From NCBI GenBank assembly GCA_919901555.1, contig CAKKPG010000211.1:1-36031 (forward strand): 36,031 nucleotides of DNA. The letters are read 5' to 3'. A program made the translations under genes and the position numbers. The stretch's first letter is position 1, and each line of letters begins with the position of its first letter. The notes beneath the pieces were generated by a model, which saw only the letters and a list, made by a program, of their open reading frames with translations, had not been told where the DNA came from and ran no database searches. Positions 17,894 to 26,337 of this stretch are shown here, in pieces. This DNA comes from Nitrospiria bacterium. Lineage in GTDB: Bacteria; Nitrospirota; UBA9217.

Positions 17894-18973
17894 ATGCGAA
17901 TCGGTGTCCTGTCCGGCGGAGGCGATGCGCCGGGGCTCAACGCGGTGATACGGGCCGTGACCAAGACCGCCATATTCAAATACGGCTGGTCGGTGACGGG
18001 GATCATCGACGGGTTCGAGGGCCTGCTCTCTCCTACGAAGACACGGCAGCTCACCTCGTGGAACACGAGGGGGATACTCTTCATCGGCGGGACCATCCTG
18101 GGCACGACGAACCGGGGCAATCCCTTTGCGTACAAGACCGTGGTCGGCGGCAGGGAGATCGTCGAGGACATGTCTCCCCTCGTCCTGAACAACATCAAAG
18201 AGCTCGGCCTCGATGCGCTCGTGGTGATCGGAGGGGACGGCTCGCTCAAGATCGGGCACGGCCTCTACAAGCTCGGCGTACCGGTGATCGGCGTGCCCAA
18301 GACCATCGACAACGACCTTTCCGCCACCTATGTGACCTTCGGATTCCAGACGGCCGTCGACACCGCGACGGATGCCCTGGACAAGCTCCATACCACCGCC
18401 GAGAGCCACCAGCGGGTGATCGTCCTCGAGGTCATGGGACGGTACGCGGGATGGATCGCGCTCGAGGCCGGCATCTCAGGAAGCGCCGACGTCATCCTCA
18501 TTCCCGAGATCCCCTTCAGCATGGACAAGGTCGCTGAAAAACTGACGGAGCGGAAAAAGGCGGGGAGCCATTCGAGCATTGTCGTCGTGGCCGAGGGCGC
18601 GAAGCCCCTGGGCGGCGAGATGGCGGTGCGCGAGAAGGCTGCCGACGGCTATGTGCTGCGGCTCGGCGGCATGGGCGAGATCGTGGGCAGCGAGATCGCC
18701 AGCCGCACCGGGATCGAAACGCGGGTGACCGTGCTCGGCCATTTGCAGCGCGGCGGCAGCCCCTGTCCCTTCGACCGCCTCCTTGCCACGCGGTACGGCG
18801 CCGCGGCCGTGGAGCTCATTGCGAACAAGAAATTCGGCGAGATGGTCTCGTACCAGCCGCCGGACATAACCTCGGTGCCCCTCGAAACGGCGATCAGCGC
18901 GCTGCGGCTCGTTGACCCCGAGGGTGAACTGGTGAAAATCGCCGAGGGAATGGGGGTGAGCTTCGGACGATGA
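17894..18973 (+). CDS. 6-phosphofructokinase, mixed-substrate group
   Basis: 359 residues; phosphorylates fructose 6-phosphate in glycolysis. The donor-binding loop is GGGDAPGLN near the N terminus. The GGDGS motif (113-117) has glycine where ATP enzymes do, while PKTIDND (135-141) has lysine at the position equivalent to E. coli Gly124, as in pyrophosphate enzymes. This mix occurs in group III enzymes and in trypanosomal ATP-dependent enzymes, so the phosphoryl donor cannot be decided here. ATG 17894 follows GGAGG (17884-17888) directly after the terminator-like element. It overlaps the next gene by four bases. Confidence 0.95.
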   Translation: MRIGVLSGGGDAPGLNAVIRAVTKTAIFKYGWSVTGIIDGFEGLLSPTKTRQLTSWNTRGILFIGGTILGTTNRGNPFAYKTVVGGREIVEDMSPLVLNNIKELGLDALVVIGGDGSLKIGHGLYKLGVPVIGVPKTIDNDLSATYVTFGFQTAVDTATDALDKLHTTAESHQRVIVLEVMGRYAGWIALEAGISGSADVILIPEIPFSMDKVAEKLTERKKAGSHSSIVVVAEGAKPLGGEMAVREKAADGYVLRLGGMGEIVGSEIASRTGIETRVTVLGHLQRGGSPCPFDRLLATRYGAAAVELIANKKFGEMVSYQPPDITSVPLETAISALRLVDPEGELVKIAEGMGVSFGR

Positions 18974-20154
18974 TACTATTCCTTGCAACGTTCTTTACCA
19001 TTTACGGCAGTGTCCATGTTTACGCTCTCCTCAAAGCGCGTACAGCCTTTGGACTTGGATGGGCCGGTGGATCAGCGCTTGCCCTGTTCATGATTGCAAT
19101 GACCGCTGCCCCGTTCCTCATCCGCATTCTCGAGCGGCACGGTTATGATCTTCCGGCGAGGGCGCTGTCCTACGCGGCCTATCTTTGGATGGTGGCGTTG
19201 TTCCTGTTCTTCTGCAGTTCCCTCGTGATCGACCTTTTGAACCTCCTGCCCCGCCTCGTCGGCCTGATGATCAACATGGACCTCTCGCCGCTCCAGGCAA
19301 GGCCGAAACTTCACTTCTTCATAAGCCTCGGCCTCGCGCTCGCCGTAAGCGCCTATGGCTACTTTGACGCAAAGGATATCCGGACGGAGCGGATCACCAT
19401 CGAGACAACGAAGCTGCCCAAAGGAATGGACCGGCTCACGATCGCCCAGATCTCCGACGTTCACCTCGGCCTCATCGTACGGTGCAGCCGGCTCGACCGG
19501 ATCCTCGACGCGGTCAAGGCAGCGAAGCCGGACCTCTTCGTTTCCACCGGCGACCTGGTCGACGCGCAGATAAACCACCTGCCCGGACTGGCGGAGCGCC
19601 TGCGGGCTATCAATCCACGATACGGCAAATTCGCCATTACCGGCAACCACGAGTACTATGCGGGACTCGACCGGGCCCTCGCCTTTACGAAAGAAGCGGG
19701 GTTCACGCTTCTGCGCGGAACAGCCGTGAGCAGCGGTGCGATCAATGTCGCAGGCGTGGACGACCCTGCGGGCGTGCAGATGAAGATAGACAAGCCCGCA
19801 TCGGAAAAGACGCTTTTGTCGAAGCTGCCGAAGGACAAATTCACGCTTTTCCTGAAGCACCAGCCCAGGATAGACCCGGAAGCGGCGGGCTTGTTCGACC
19901 TCCAGCTCTCGGGCCACACGCACAAGGGCCAGATATTTCCCTTCACCTATCTGAGCGCCGTCACCTATCCCATGAATGCCGGCAGGTATGATCTCGCGAA
20001 GGGCTCCGTGCTGTACGTGAGCCGGGGCTCCGGCACCTGGGGCCCGCCCGTCCGGTTCCTCGCCCCGCCGGAAGTGACGATCATAGAGCTCGTGCGGAAA
20101 GGCGGGAGGGTGGAAACGCCGAAGGTCAAGGGAAAACGCGATAAGAGGAGATAA
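18970..20154 (+). CDS. Membrane-bound metallophosphoesterase
   Basis: 394 residues. Three to four hydrophobic helices fill residues 1-130. A calcineurin-like domain (about 140-390) follows, with the five classical blocks: SDVHLG (162-167), GDLVD (194-198), GNHEYY (225-230), KHQPR (296-300) and SGHTHKG (314-320). It resembles the YaeI-like group of membrane phosphoesterases; the substrate is not known. It is translationally coupled to the phosphofructokinase gene (ATGA), although the functions look unrelated. Confidence 0.92.
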   Translation: MILFLATFFTIYGSVHVYALLKARTAFGLGWAGGSALALFMIAMTAAPFLIRILERHGYDLPARALSYAAYLWMVALFLFFCSSLVIDLLNLLPRLVGLMINMDLSPLQARPKLHFFISLGLALAVSAYGYFDAKDIRTERITIETTKLPKGMDRLTIAQISDVHLGLIVRCSRLDRILDAVKAAKPDLFVSTGDLVDAQINHLPGLAERLRAINPRYGKFAITGNHEYYAGLDRALAFTKEAGFTLLRGTAVSSGAINVAGVDDPAGVQMKIDKPASEKTLLSKLPKDKFTLFLKHQPRIDPEAAGLFDLQLSGHTHKGQIFPFTYLSAVTYPMNAGRYDLAKGSVLYVSRGSGTWGPPVRFLAPPEVTIIELVRKGGRVETPKVKGKRDKRR

Positions 20155-20211
20155 GCTGAACGAAAAAGCCATGCTGTCGAGCCGACGTGCATACTGAGCG
20201 AGGAAAAGCCC

Positions 20212-21222
20212 ATGGACTTCGAACAAACCCTTCCGCGAGAAGAACACACGATGCAGCTCAAGGGCGGCCTGGGTCGCCGCATATCCGGCATCGCCCTCTG
20301 GACGGCAGTGGCCTATGTGCTGCTGCATCTGGCGCTGGTCCCGGTGTTCTCGCTCCTGACGAGAACGGAGCATAAAAAGGGGAATACTCCACGGAACTGG
20401 GGCCTAGCGTACCAGTTCCATGAAGTGAAAGGGTTCCCGGGCTTCGCGATTCCCGCCTGGTACGTGCCGGGCGCGGCCAACAAGCCGATCATTCTCGTCC
20501 TCACGGGAAGCGGGGGCAATAAGTACGGGACGATTGCGAAGCTGATGACGCTCTCCCTGCACGAGAAAGGGTACAATGTCTTTCTTTTTGACACGAGAGG
20601 GCAAGGGCAGAGCCGGGGGATAAAAACGTACGGCATCGGCGAGGCCGCCGACGTGGTCCGTGTGCTCGACCACCTGTCGAAAATCCATCCCGACAAAAAG
20701 ATCGGCGCCGTCGGGTTTTCCCTGGGCGCAGCGAGCGTCCTCAGGGCGGCAGGCATGGACGCCCGCCTGCAGGCAATCGCAGCCTATGCCTCGTACAGCG
20801 AGCTCGATTCCGACCTGATCCGCAACGGGGTCGCCGTCCAATTGAAGACCATGCTCCGGGGGAAGGTGCCCCGAAAGCGCCATACCTACGCTGACTACGG
20901 CGTGAAGGCGGCTCGGTGGATCGTCTGCCCGGCGCTGGTGAGAGTATCTCTTAAGCTCTGGTCCGGCACCTTCCGGTCCATCCCCACGCCGCAGGAAGCG
21001 GTCGCGGCCTTCGGGGACCGGGCGCTCCTCCTCATGCAGAACGACGGAGACCCGGAGATTCCGGTCCGTCAACTGGACGCGCTGTACCAGTCGGCGCAGA
21101 CCGCGAAGAAACAGAAAATGAGCTTCCGGTCCAACACCCACGAGCCGCCCTTTTGGAATGAGCAGTTCCGGGGCCGGTTTAAGGCGATCATCCAGGGGTT
21201 CTTCGGGAAAAATCTGAAATAG
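20212..21222 (+). CDS. Alpha/beta hydrolase with N-terminal membrane anchor
   Basis: 336 residues. A single hydrophobic helix (about 25-50) probably anchors it in the inner membrane. The hydrolase fold carries the nucleophile elbow GFSLGA (S170), an oxyanion-side segment LTGSGGNK, FDTRGQGQS, a likely acid in NDGDPEIPV, and a likely histidine in NTHEPPF near the C terminus. GAGGAAAA lies at good distance before ATG 20212. Substrate unknown. It ends convergently with the minus-strand gene, only 29 bases away. Confidence 0.88.
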   Translation: MDFEQTLPREEHTMQLKGGLGRRISGIALWTAVAYVLLHLALVPVFSLLTRTEHKKGNTPRNWGLAYQFHEVKGFPGFAIPAWYVPGAANKPIILVLTGSGGNKYGTIAKLMTLSLHEKGYNVFLFDTRGQGQSRGIKTYGIGEAADVVRVLDHLSKIHPDKKIGAVGFSLGAASVLRAAGMDARLQAIAAYASYSELDSDLIRNGVAVQLKTMLRGKVPRKRHTYADYGVKAARWIVCPALVRVSLKLWSGTFRSIPTPQEAVAAFGDRALLLMQNDGDPEIPVRQLDALYQSAQTAKKQKMSFRSNTHEPPFWNEQFRGRFKAIIQGFFGKNLK

Positions 21223-21251
21223 GCCGGGTCTAAAGAGCCTGAGGGCGGACG

Positions 21252-23039
21252 TTACTCCGACCTCACGAGATCCTCGAACCTGATGTCCACGCCGAACACG
21301 CCGACGAGCTCACTGTCTTTATTGCTGATGGGCGCCGACACGGTGATGCAGAGCGCGCCGGTGATCTTGGACGTATAAAAGTCCGACACGCAGCTCTTGC
21401 CCGTTTTCATGGGATTGATGAACCATGACCGGTCCGAAAAGTTGTCCCCCAGGCCGGCGGTCTCGAACTTGGCCTTGTTCTCGATGTCCGTGATGTTCTT
21501 CGTGATCTTCTTCCCCTCGGCGTTCACCACATAGGCAAACTGAATGTAGGGGTCTTCCCGCTGCAGCTTCTCCATTACCGGCTCCTGCTGCGCCGGGTTC
21601 ATGGACCGGAGCTCTGTCCGCTCCACGAATTCCTCCACGATATGGCGTGCGACCTCGGACGCCTTCTTTTTCAGCCTGTCGAGGTCCGATATGAAATACT
21701 CGGGCAGGTACTTCTTGGCCTTCTCCAGCAGCTCCTCACCCGAGATGCTTGTGGTCCTGCCCTGCTCGTACTGCTCCATCACCCACTTGTGCATCTTGGC
21801 GAGCCCGGGATGGCGCTTGTCGATCTTCTTGTCGGCGTCGAGGCCGAGGTGGGCGTTCACCCAGTGGGCGATGCCGGCCACGCCGGACTTGTCCGTAATG
21901 ATCACGCCCATGGGACGCTTCAGGATCTTCGCGGTATCGAAGATGTTGTAGATCTCCTCATTCTTCATCATGCCGTCGGCGTGAATGCCGGCGCTCGTTG
22001 AGTTGAACTCCGAGCCCACGAAGGGGTAATTGGACGGGATCGGGAATCCCATCTCTCTGCGGAAGTACTCGGCCATCTCGGTGATCGCCGTCGTGTCTAT
22101 GCCGTCGTCGTTCCCCGTAAGGCTGATATAGTCGATCAGCATCGCCTCGATGGGGGTGTTGCCCGTGCGCTCGCCGAAGCCGAGAAGCGCGCCGTTTACC
22201 GCTGCGCAGCCGTACAGCCATGCCGAAACGCCGTTGACCAGCCCCTTGTGGAAGTCGTTGTGGCCGTGCCACTCAAGCTGCTCCGACGGCACCCCGCCGT
22301 CGTGGATGAGCGCGTAGAAGATTTCCGGTACGCCGCGCGGAAGCGCCGTGCCGGGGAAGGGGAACCCGTAGCCCATGGTGTCGCAGGCCCTGATCTTGAT
22401 GGGGACCCCGGCGGACGCCGAGAGCTTCATCAGCTCCTGCGCAAAGGGGATGACGAATCCGTAAAAGTCCGCCCGCGTGATGTCCTCCAGGTGGCAGCGC
22501 GGCGTGATGCCCTGCTCGAGCGCCGTGGCCACGATATCAAGGTACGACGTCATCGCATCCTTCCGCGACAGGTTGAGCTTCAGGAAGATGTGATAGTCCG
22601 AGCAGGAGGTGAGGATGCCCGTCTCCTTGAGGCCCATTTCCTTCACGAGCTTGAAGTCGTTCTTGTTCGCCCGGATCCAGCCGGTGATCTCCGGAAAGCG
22701 GTAGCCCCGCTCCATGCAGAGCCGCACGGCCTCCCGGTCCTTGGCCGAATAGAGAAAGAACTCGGTCTGGCGGATCACGCCGTTCGGTCCGCTCATCCGG
22801 TGCAGGAAGTCGAAAATGTCGCCGATCTGCCCGGGCGTATAGGGCGGGCGGGACTGCTGGCCGTCGCGGAACGTCGTGTCCGTGATCCAGATGTCCTTGG
22901 GGATGCTGGCCTGGATGAGCCGCTCCTCGAGCACCACCCTGGGCACGCCCGTATAGGGAAACATCTCCCGGTACAGGACCGGGTCCTTCACATTCTTCAG
23001 CTCGAAGGGTGTCGTTGTTTTGCGTTGGATGATGGCCAC
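21252..23039 (-). CDS. Citrate (Re)-synthase-like enzyme with C-terminal Cache-like domain
   Basis: 595 residues of the DRE-TIM metallolyase / 2-isopropylmalate synthase superfamily. The barrel has DTTFRDGQQ (54-62), RCHLEDITRADFYGF (181-195), CDTMGYG (219-225) and the metal-binding HGHND (258-262). These segments look closer to citrate (Re)-synthase and homocitrate synthases than to LeuA. After a helical linker (440-490) there is a domain of about 100 residues with Cache/PDC sensor features: YVVNAEGKKI, SDRSWF, TGKSCVSDFYTSKITGA, and ITVSAPI then VGVFGVDI. Sensors of that kind are normally extracytoplasmic, yet no membrane helix is visible. GTG start with AGGAGG four bases upstream. It could supply citrate for the TCA cycle or amino-acid synthesis. 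Confidence 0.8.
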   Translation of the reverse strand: MAIIQRKTTTPFELKNVKDPVLYREMFPYTGVPRVVLEERLIQASIPKDIWITDTTFRDGQQSRPPYTPGQIGDIFDFLHRMSGPNGVIRQTEFFLYSAKDREAVRLCMERGYRFPEITGWIRANKNDFKLVKEMGLKETGILTSCSDYHIFLKLNLSRKDAMTSYLDIVATALEQGITPRCHLEDITRADFYGFVIPFAQELMKLSASAGVPIKIRACDTMGYGFPFPGTALPRGVPEIFYALIHDGGVPSEQLEWHGHNDFHKGLVNGVSAWLYGCAAVNGALLGFGERTGNTPIEAMLIDYISLTGNDDGIDTTAITEMAEYFRREMGFPIPSNYPFVGSEFNSTSAGIHADGMMKNEEIYNIFDTAKILKRPMGVIITDKSGVAGIAHWVNAHLGLDADKKIDKRHPGLAKMHKWVMEQYEQGRTTSISGEELLEKAKKYLPEYFISDLDRLKKKASEVARHIVEEFVERTELRSMNPAQQEPVMEKLQREDPYIQFAYVVNAEGKKITKNITDIENKAKFETAGLGDNFSDRSWFINPMKTGKSCVSDFYTSKITGALCITVSAPISNKDSELVGVFGVDIRFEDLVRSE

Positions 23040-23139
23040 AAATCCTCCTCGGACGAAAAACTTATTGCAACAGGCAGTGAATGACGCACACCGTGCTCAG
23101 CGCCGCACCAGGGCATAGTGCACGGCCCATAATGAACGG

Positions 23140-23799
23140 TCAATTTCCCCTGATCCCGCGGATCGCCGATGCGTAGTCCTTCGCACCGAAGACCGCCGAG
23201 CCCGCCACGAGGATGTCGGCCCCGGCGGCGATGAGCTCCGCCGCGTTGCCCGGTTTTACCCCGCCGTCGACCTCAATTTCCGTTTTCAATCCCCCGTCGT
23301 CGATGCGCTTCCTGAGCTGCCTGATCTTGTCCAGGGCCGAGGGAATGAATGCCTGGCCGCCGAACCCCGGGTTCACGGACATGATGAGCACCAGGTCGAG
23401 GTCGCCCAGGATATGGTCCAGGCTCGTAAGGGGCGTGGCCGGGTTCAGCGACACACCGGCCTTTACATTTTTCTGCTCCCTGATGGACTGCACCAGCCGG
23501 TGCAGGTGGTACGCCGTCTCCACGTGCACCGTGAGGTAATCGGCGCCCGCCCCCGCGAAGTCCGCCACGTACCGCTCAGGGTTGGTGATCATCAGGTGCA
23601 CGTCCAAGGGCAGTTTAGTCGCCTTCCGGGCCGCCTCCACCACGAGGGGGCCGATGGTGATGTTCGGCACGAAGTGGCCGTCCATCACATCCACGTGGAT
23701 GATGTCCGCGCCGGCGGCCTCGACCGCCCTGATCTCCTCCCCCAGCCGCGAAAAGTCCGCGGAGAGAATGGAGGGAGCCACCTTGATTTTTCTCGTCAT
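23140..23799 (-). CDS. rpe: Ribulose-phosphate 3-epimerase
   Basis: 219 residues, normal length. It interconverts ribulose 5-phosphate and xylulose 5-phosphate in the pentose phosphate pathway. TIM-barrel signatures: [25 protein letters not shown] (metal ligands H35, D37), LDVHLMI (H68), SVNPGFGGQ, and [10 protein letters not shown]. It lies in the def-fmt-DUF116-rsmB-PASTA-rpe gene order, downstream of a palindromic spacer. Confidence 0.97.
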   Translation of the reverse strand: MTRKIKVAPSILSADFSRLGEEIRAVEAAGADIIHVDVMDGHFVPNITIGPLVVEAARKATKLPLDVHLMITNPERYVADFAGAGADYLTVHVETAYHLHRLVQSIREQKNVKAGVSLNPATPLTSLDHILGDLDLVLIMSVNPGFGGQAFIPSALDKIRQLRKRIDDGGLKTEIEVDGGVKPGNAAELIAAGADILVAGSAVFGAKDYASAIRGIRGN

Positions 23800-23817
23800 T
23801 TCATTCCTCGAAAATCA

Positions 23818-23917
23818 ACAATGCAAAATGCAGAATGCAAATTTCAAAATGCAAATTGAAAAATCGGTCCTCACTTTTCATTTTGCCTTTTGCACTTTGC
23901 CTTTTGCATTGATATTG
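23818..23917. repeat. ATGCAAA/TTTGCAT palindromic spacer between PASTA gene and rpe
   Basis: The left arm (23818-23864) repeats ATGCAAA-like heptamers; the right arm (23875-23917) repeats TTTTGCA and TTTGCCTTT. The outer ends CAATGCAAAA and TTTTGCATTG are exact reverse complements. The arms could fold into one long AT-rich hairpin of roughly 40 base pairs with mismatches. The same word builds the spacer at 27147-27253. Confidence 0.8.
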
Positions 23918-23919
23918 AC

Positions 23920-24636
23920 CTACTTGCTCACCACGAGCTCCACGCTCGCGTCAGCCGTTACGGGATATCCCGCCGCAGGTTTCTGGCCGACGACCGTGCG
24001 CTCAACGGGCTGCGATTTGTCGCCCGTTGTCTTGTAGAGTATCCGGTGCTGGAGCCCCATCCGCTCGACGGCGCGCACGGCATCGTCCGCTTTTCTTCCA
24101 ACGAGCTTCGGCATGACGATGGCCTGCGCCTTTTTGCCCGAACTGACGAGAAGGCTGATCCTGCCGCCCCGCTCAAGGGGCGTTTCCGCCGGGGGGTCCT
24201 GGGCGATTACCACATCCCGCGGCGCCTCCGCGGAGGATACGCGGGACTGGTCAGCGGGGAAAAAGCCGGCCTGGCGGATCATCATCTCGGCCTTGCGGTA
24301 GTTTTCGCCCGCCAGTTTCGGCGCCTGCATCTCGCTCGGTCCCTGGCTCACCACCACCCGCACGGGCCTTCCCTTTTTGATGGTCGCCCCGCCGGCAGGC
24401 GTCTGGGACAGCACCGTGTCCCTGGGGTAGGAGGGGTGGGGCTCGCGACGCTCCACTTTCAGCTGGAGACCCTGCTGGGAAAGCGTCTCGATGGTGGTCA
24501 CGATGTCCTGGCCCGTGAGGTCGGGTACGCGCACCTCTTCCTGGCGGAGGAGGAGCGCCACTACGGCAAAAGCGCTGAGCACCCCTACGCCGGCGAGGAC
24601 AAAGAATATGCCGAGACCTCTGAGAAATCGCATCAT
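23920..24636 (-). CDS. Membrane-anchored PASTA-domain protein
   Basis: 238 residues: one N-terminal membrane helix (about 8-31), then three PASTA repeats of roughly 68 residues. These begin VPDLTGQDIVTTIETL (about 37), APKLAGENYRKAEMMI (about 104) and MPKLVGRKADDAVRAV (about 174), each closing with a VVSQG / LLVSSG / ELVVSK strand. PASTA repeats bind peptidoglycan fragments or penicillins and usually sit on Ser/Thr kinases or penicillin-binding proteins. No kinase is attached here. Stand-alone PASTA proteins in this genomic spot recur in Geobacter-like genomes, as I recall. Confidence 0.9.
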   Translation of the reverse strand: MMRFLRGLGIFFVLAGVGVLSAFAVVALLLRQEEVRVPDLTGQDIVTTIETLSQQGLQLKVERREPHPSYPRDTVLSQTPAGGATIKKGRPVRVVVSQGPSEMQAPKLAGENYRKAEMMIRQAGFFPADQSRVSSAEAPRDVVIAQDPPAETPLERGGRISLLVSSGKKAQAIVMPKLVGRKADDAVRAVERMGLQHRILYKTTGDKSQPVERTVVGQKPAAGYPVTADASVELVVSK

Positions 24637-24749
24637 GGTTTAAGACTGTATTTTACCCAGAATGGGCATAAGATGCAAGATTTACCTGACGCCTGACGAG
24701 GCGCCGGCCTCTGTTTGTCATCGCGCGGCCTGCATCACCCGGCGAGCGT

Positions 24750-26081
24750 CTAACCCTTCCTCACCAGCCTCACCCCGAAAAAGCCGTCCATTCCGGGCTT
24801 CTTCGGCCATGTGCGGAAGTACCCCGCATCATCGACGAGGCCGGCTGCGGCAGGCGGGAGGAAGGGCCTGGGGTCCTCGACCTGGAATTCTCCGCCTTTC
24901 CCCTTGAGGAACGCCGCGATGACGTCCTCATTTTCCTCCGGTTCGGTGGTGCAGGTGGCATAGACGAGCGCGCCGCCCGGCCTGAGGAGCCCGGCGCAAT
25001 TATCCAGGATGCCCTGCTGGACCAGCTGTCGCTCGTGGACGATCTTTTCTTCCTTGTTCCACCTGCCGTCGGGGTGCCGCCGGAGCACCCCGAGGCCGGA
25101 ACAGGGGGCATCGATCAATATCTTATCGAACGACCCCTCTTGGTGCCGCGTTGCGTCGCCCTTCACGGGTTTAACGATGGTGGTCCCCAGGCGCTGAATG
25201 TTCTCGCCGATTTTTCCGAGCCTTGCCGGGTCCGTGTCGAGCGCGATCAGGACGCCCTGGTTTCCCATGATTTCCGCCAGGTGCGTTGCCTTGCCGCCGG
25301 GAGCGGCGCATGCGTCGAGCATGGTCTCCCCCGGGTGGGGGGCGAGCATCATGCTCACGAGCTGGGCCGCCTCGTCCTGGACCATGAACCAGCCCTCGCG
25401 AAACGCCGTGAGCGTGCTGAGGCCGACAGACGGCTTGATTGCCAGCCCCGCAGGGGAATATTCCGTCTCTGCCGCCGTCGCCCCCTCAGACTCCAGGGAA
25501 GCCTTGAGCCCGTCCCTCGTGGTCTTCAGCGCATTGGTCCGGATGACAAGAGGAGCCGGGCAATTGTTCGCAGCCAGGAGCGTTGCCGCGGTTTCAACCC
25601 CGAACCGGCCTTCCCACCGCCGGACGAGCCACGCGGGGTGCGAGTAGAGCACGGAAAGCCGCTTCACCGGGTCTTCAGGCCCCGGCCAGGCCACGGCGCC
25701 GCGGCTTCGGTCGAGCGTCCTGAGCAGGCCGTTCACGTACCCCGGCTTCTTCCCGCGGCGCTTGGCAAGCTCCGTCGAGGTGTTCACAGCGGCGCTTACG
25801 GGAACCCTGTCCAGAAACAACATCTGATAGGCGCCGAGCCTCAGGATGTTTCTGGTCCATTGGTCGGCTTTCCCGACCGGGCGCTCCGAGAAATGGTCCA
25901 GCGACCAGTCGAGGCGAGCCCGGTTCCTGAGCACGCCATAGACGAGCTCGCGAATAAAAGCGTTGTCCTGCGCCCCGAACTCCGGGCGCGCCTGGTCCAG
26001 GAGTATGTCGGCGTATGCGCCGGTCTCCGTGCGCCGGAGGATTTCGAGCGCCTTGTCTCGGGGATTGTCGAGCGGAGTCAT
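24750..26081 (-). CDS. rsmB: 16S rRNA m5C967 methyltransferase
   Basis: 443 residues. An N-terminal NusB-like RNA-binding domain (about 5-135) precedes a Rossmann methyltransferase domain: SAM-binding DACAAPGGKATHLAE, the IDAPCSGLGVLRRHPD loop and YATCTTEPEENE, which contain the two cysteines used in 5-methylcytosine chemistry. ATG 26081 is preferred; an in-frame TTG at 26099 would add six residues. AGAGAAG lies before the ATG. It belongs to the def-fmt translation cluster. Confidence 0.95.
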   Translation of the reverse strand: MTPLDNPRDKALEILRRTETGAYADILLDQARPEFGAQDNAFIRELVYGVLRNRARLDWSLDHFSERPVGKADQWTRNILRLGAYQMLFLDRVPVSAAVNTSTELAKRRGKKPGYVNGLLRTLDRSRGAVAWPGPEDPVKRLSVLYSHPAWLVRRWEGRFGVETAATLLAANNCPAPLVIRTNALKTTRDGLKASLESEGATAAETEYSPAGLAIKPSVGLSTLTAFREGWFMVQDEAAQLVSMMLAPHPGETMLDACAAPGGKATHLAEIMGNQGVLIALDTDPARLGKIGENIQRLGTTIVKPVKGDATRHQEGSFDKILIDAPCSGLGVLRRHPDGRWNKEEKIVHERQLVQQGILDNCAGLLRPGGALVYATCTTEPEENEDVIAAFLKGKGGEFQVEDPRPFLPPAAAGLVDDAGYFRTWPKKPGMDGFFGVRLVRKG

Positions 26082-26120
26082 TATCGGCTTCTCTGGCAAA
26101 CTTCTTTCAACAGGGTAAGA

Positions 26121-26259
26121 AAAAAAACGTAACTACTCAGGTCAGCCGCAAAAAGACGCAGAAGTCACAAAAGGTTGTAGCGTCGGGGTTTATCCCCGAC
26201 GATTAGTCGCCCTCAGTAAATGAGGACGCTACAGGGGACCTGAGTAGTTACAAAAAAAC
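26121..26259. mobile_element. 123-bp MITE-like element with terminal inverted repeats and 8-bp flanking repeat
   Basis: Terminal inverted repeats GTAACTACTCAGGTC (26129-26143) and GACCTGAGTAGTTAC (26237-26251) match perfectly over 15 bp. Immediately outside lies AAAAAAAC on both sides (26121-26128 and 26252-26259), a candidate target-site duplication. Inside is a second stem, TGTAGCGTC (26176-26184) with GACGCTACA (26225-26233). It encloses two hairpins: GTCGGGG...CCCCGAC (26182-26200, sharing three bases with the stem) and CCTCA...TGAGG (26211-26225). No coding capacity. Confidence 0.7.
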
Positions 26260-26337
26260 AAAAAAGGCATCACGAATGACTCAAGTATGACAACGTATAC
26301 GAATAAAGACCCCTGCTTCCATTCATGAGCTTCGCGC

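Noticed and set aside
19072-20373. Minus-strand open frame of 433 codons opposite the metallophosphoesterase
   Set aside because: Shadow; all five metallophosphatase blocks are on the plus strand.
23818-23917. CRISPR-like array because of regularly repeated ATGCAAA words
   Set aside because: Repeat units are 7-10 bases without unique spacers and switch to the reverse complement half way; no cas genes are present.
25035-26132. Plus-strand open frame of 365 codons opposite rsmB
   Set aside because: Shadow; it lacks motifs and rsmB motifs are complete on the other strand.
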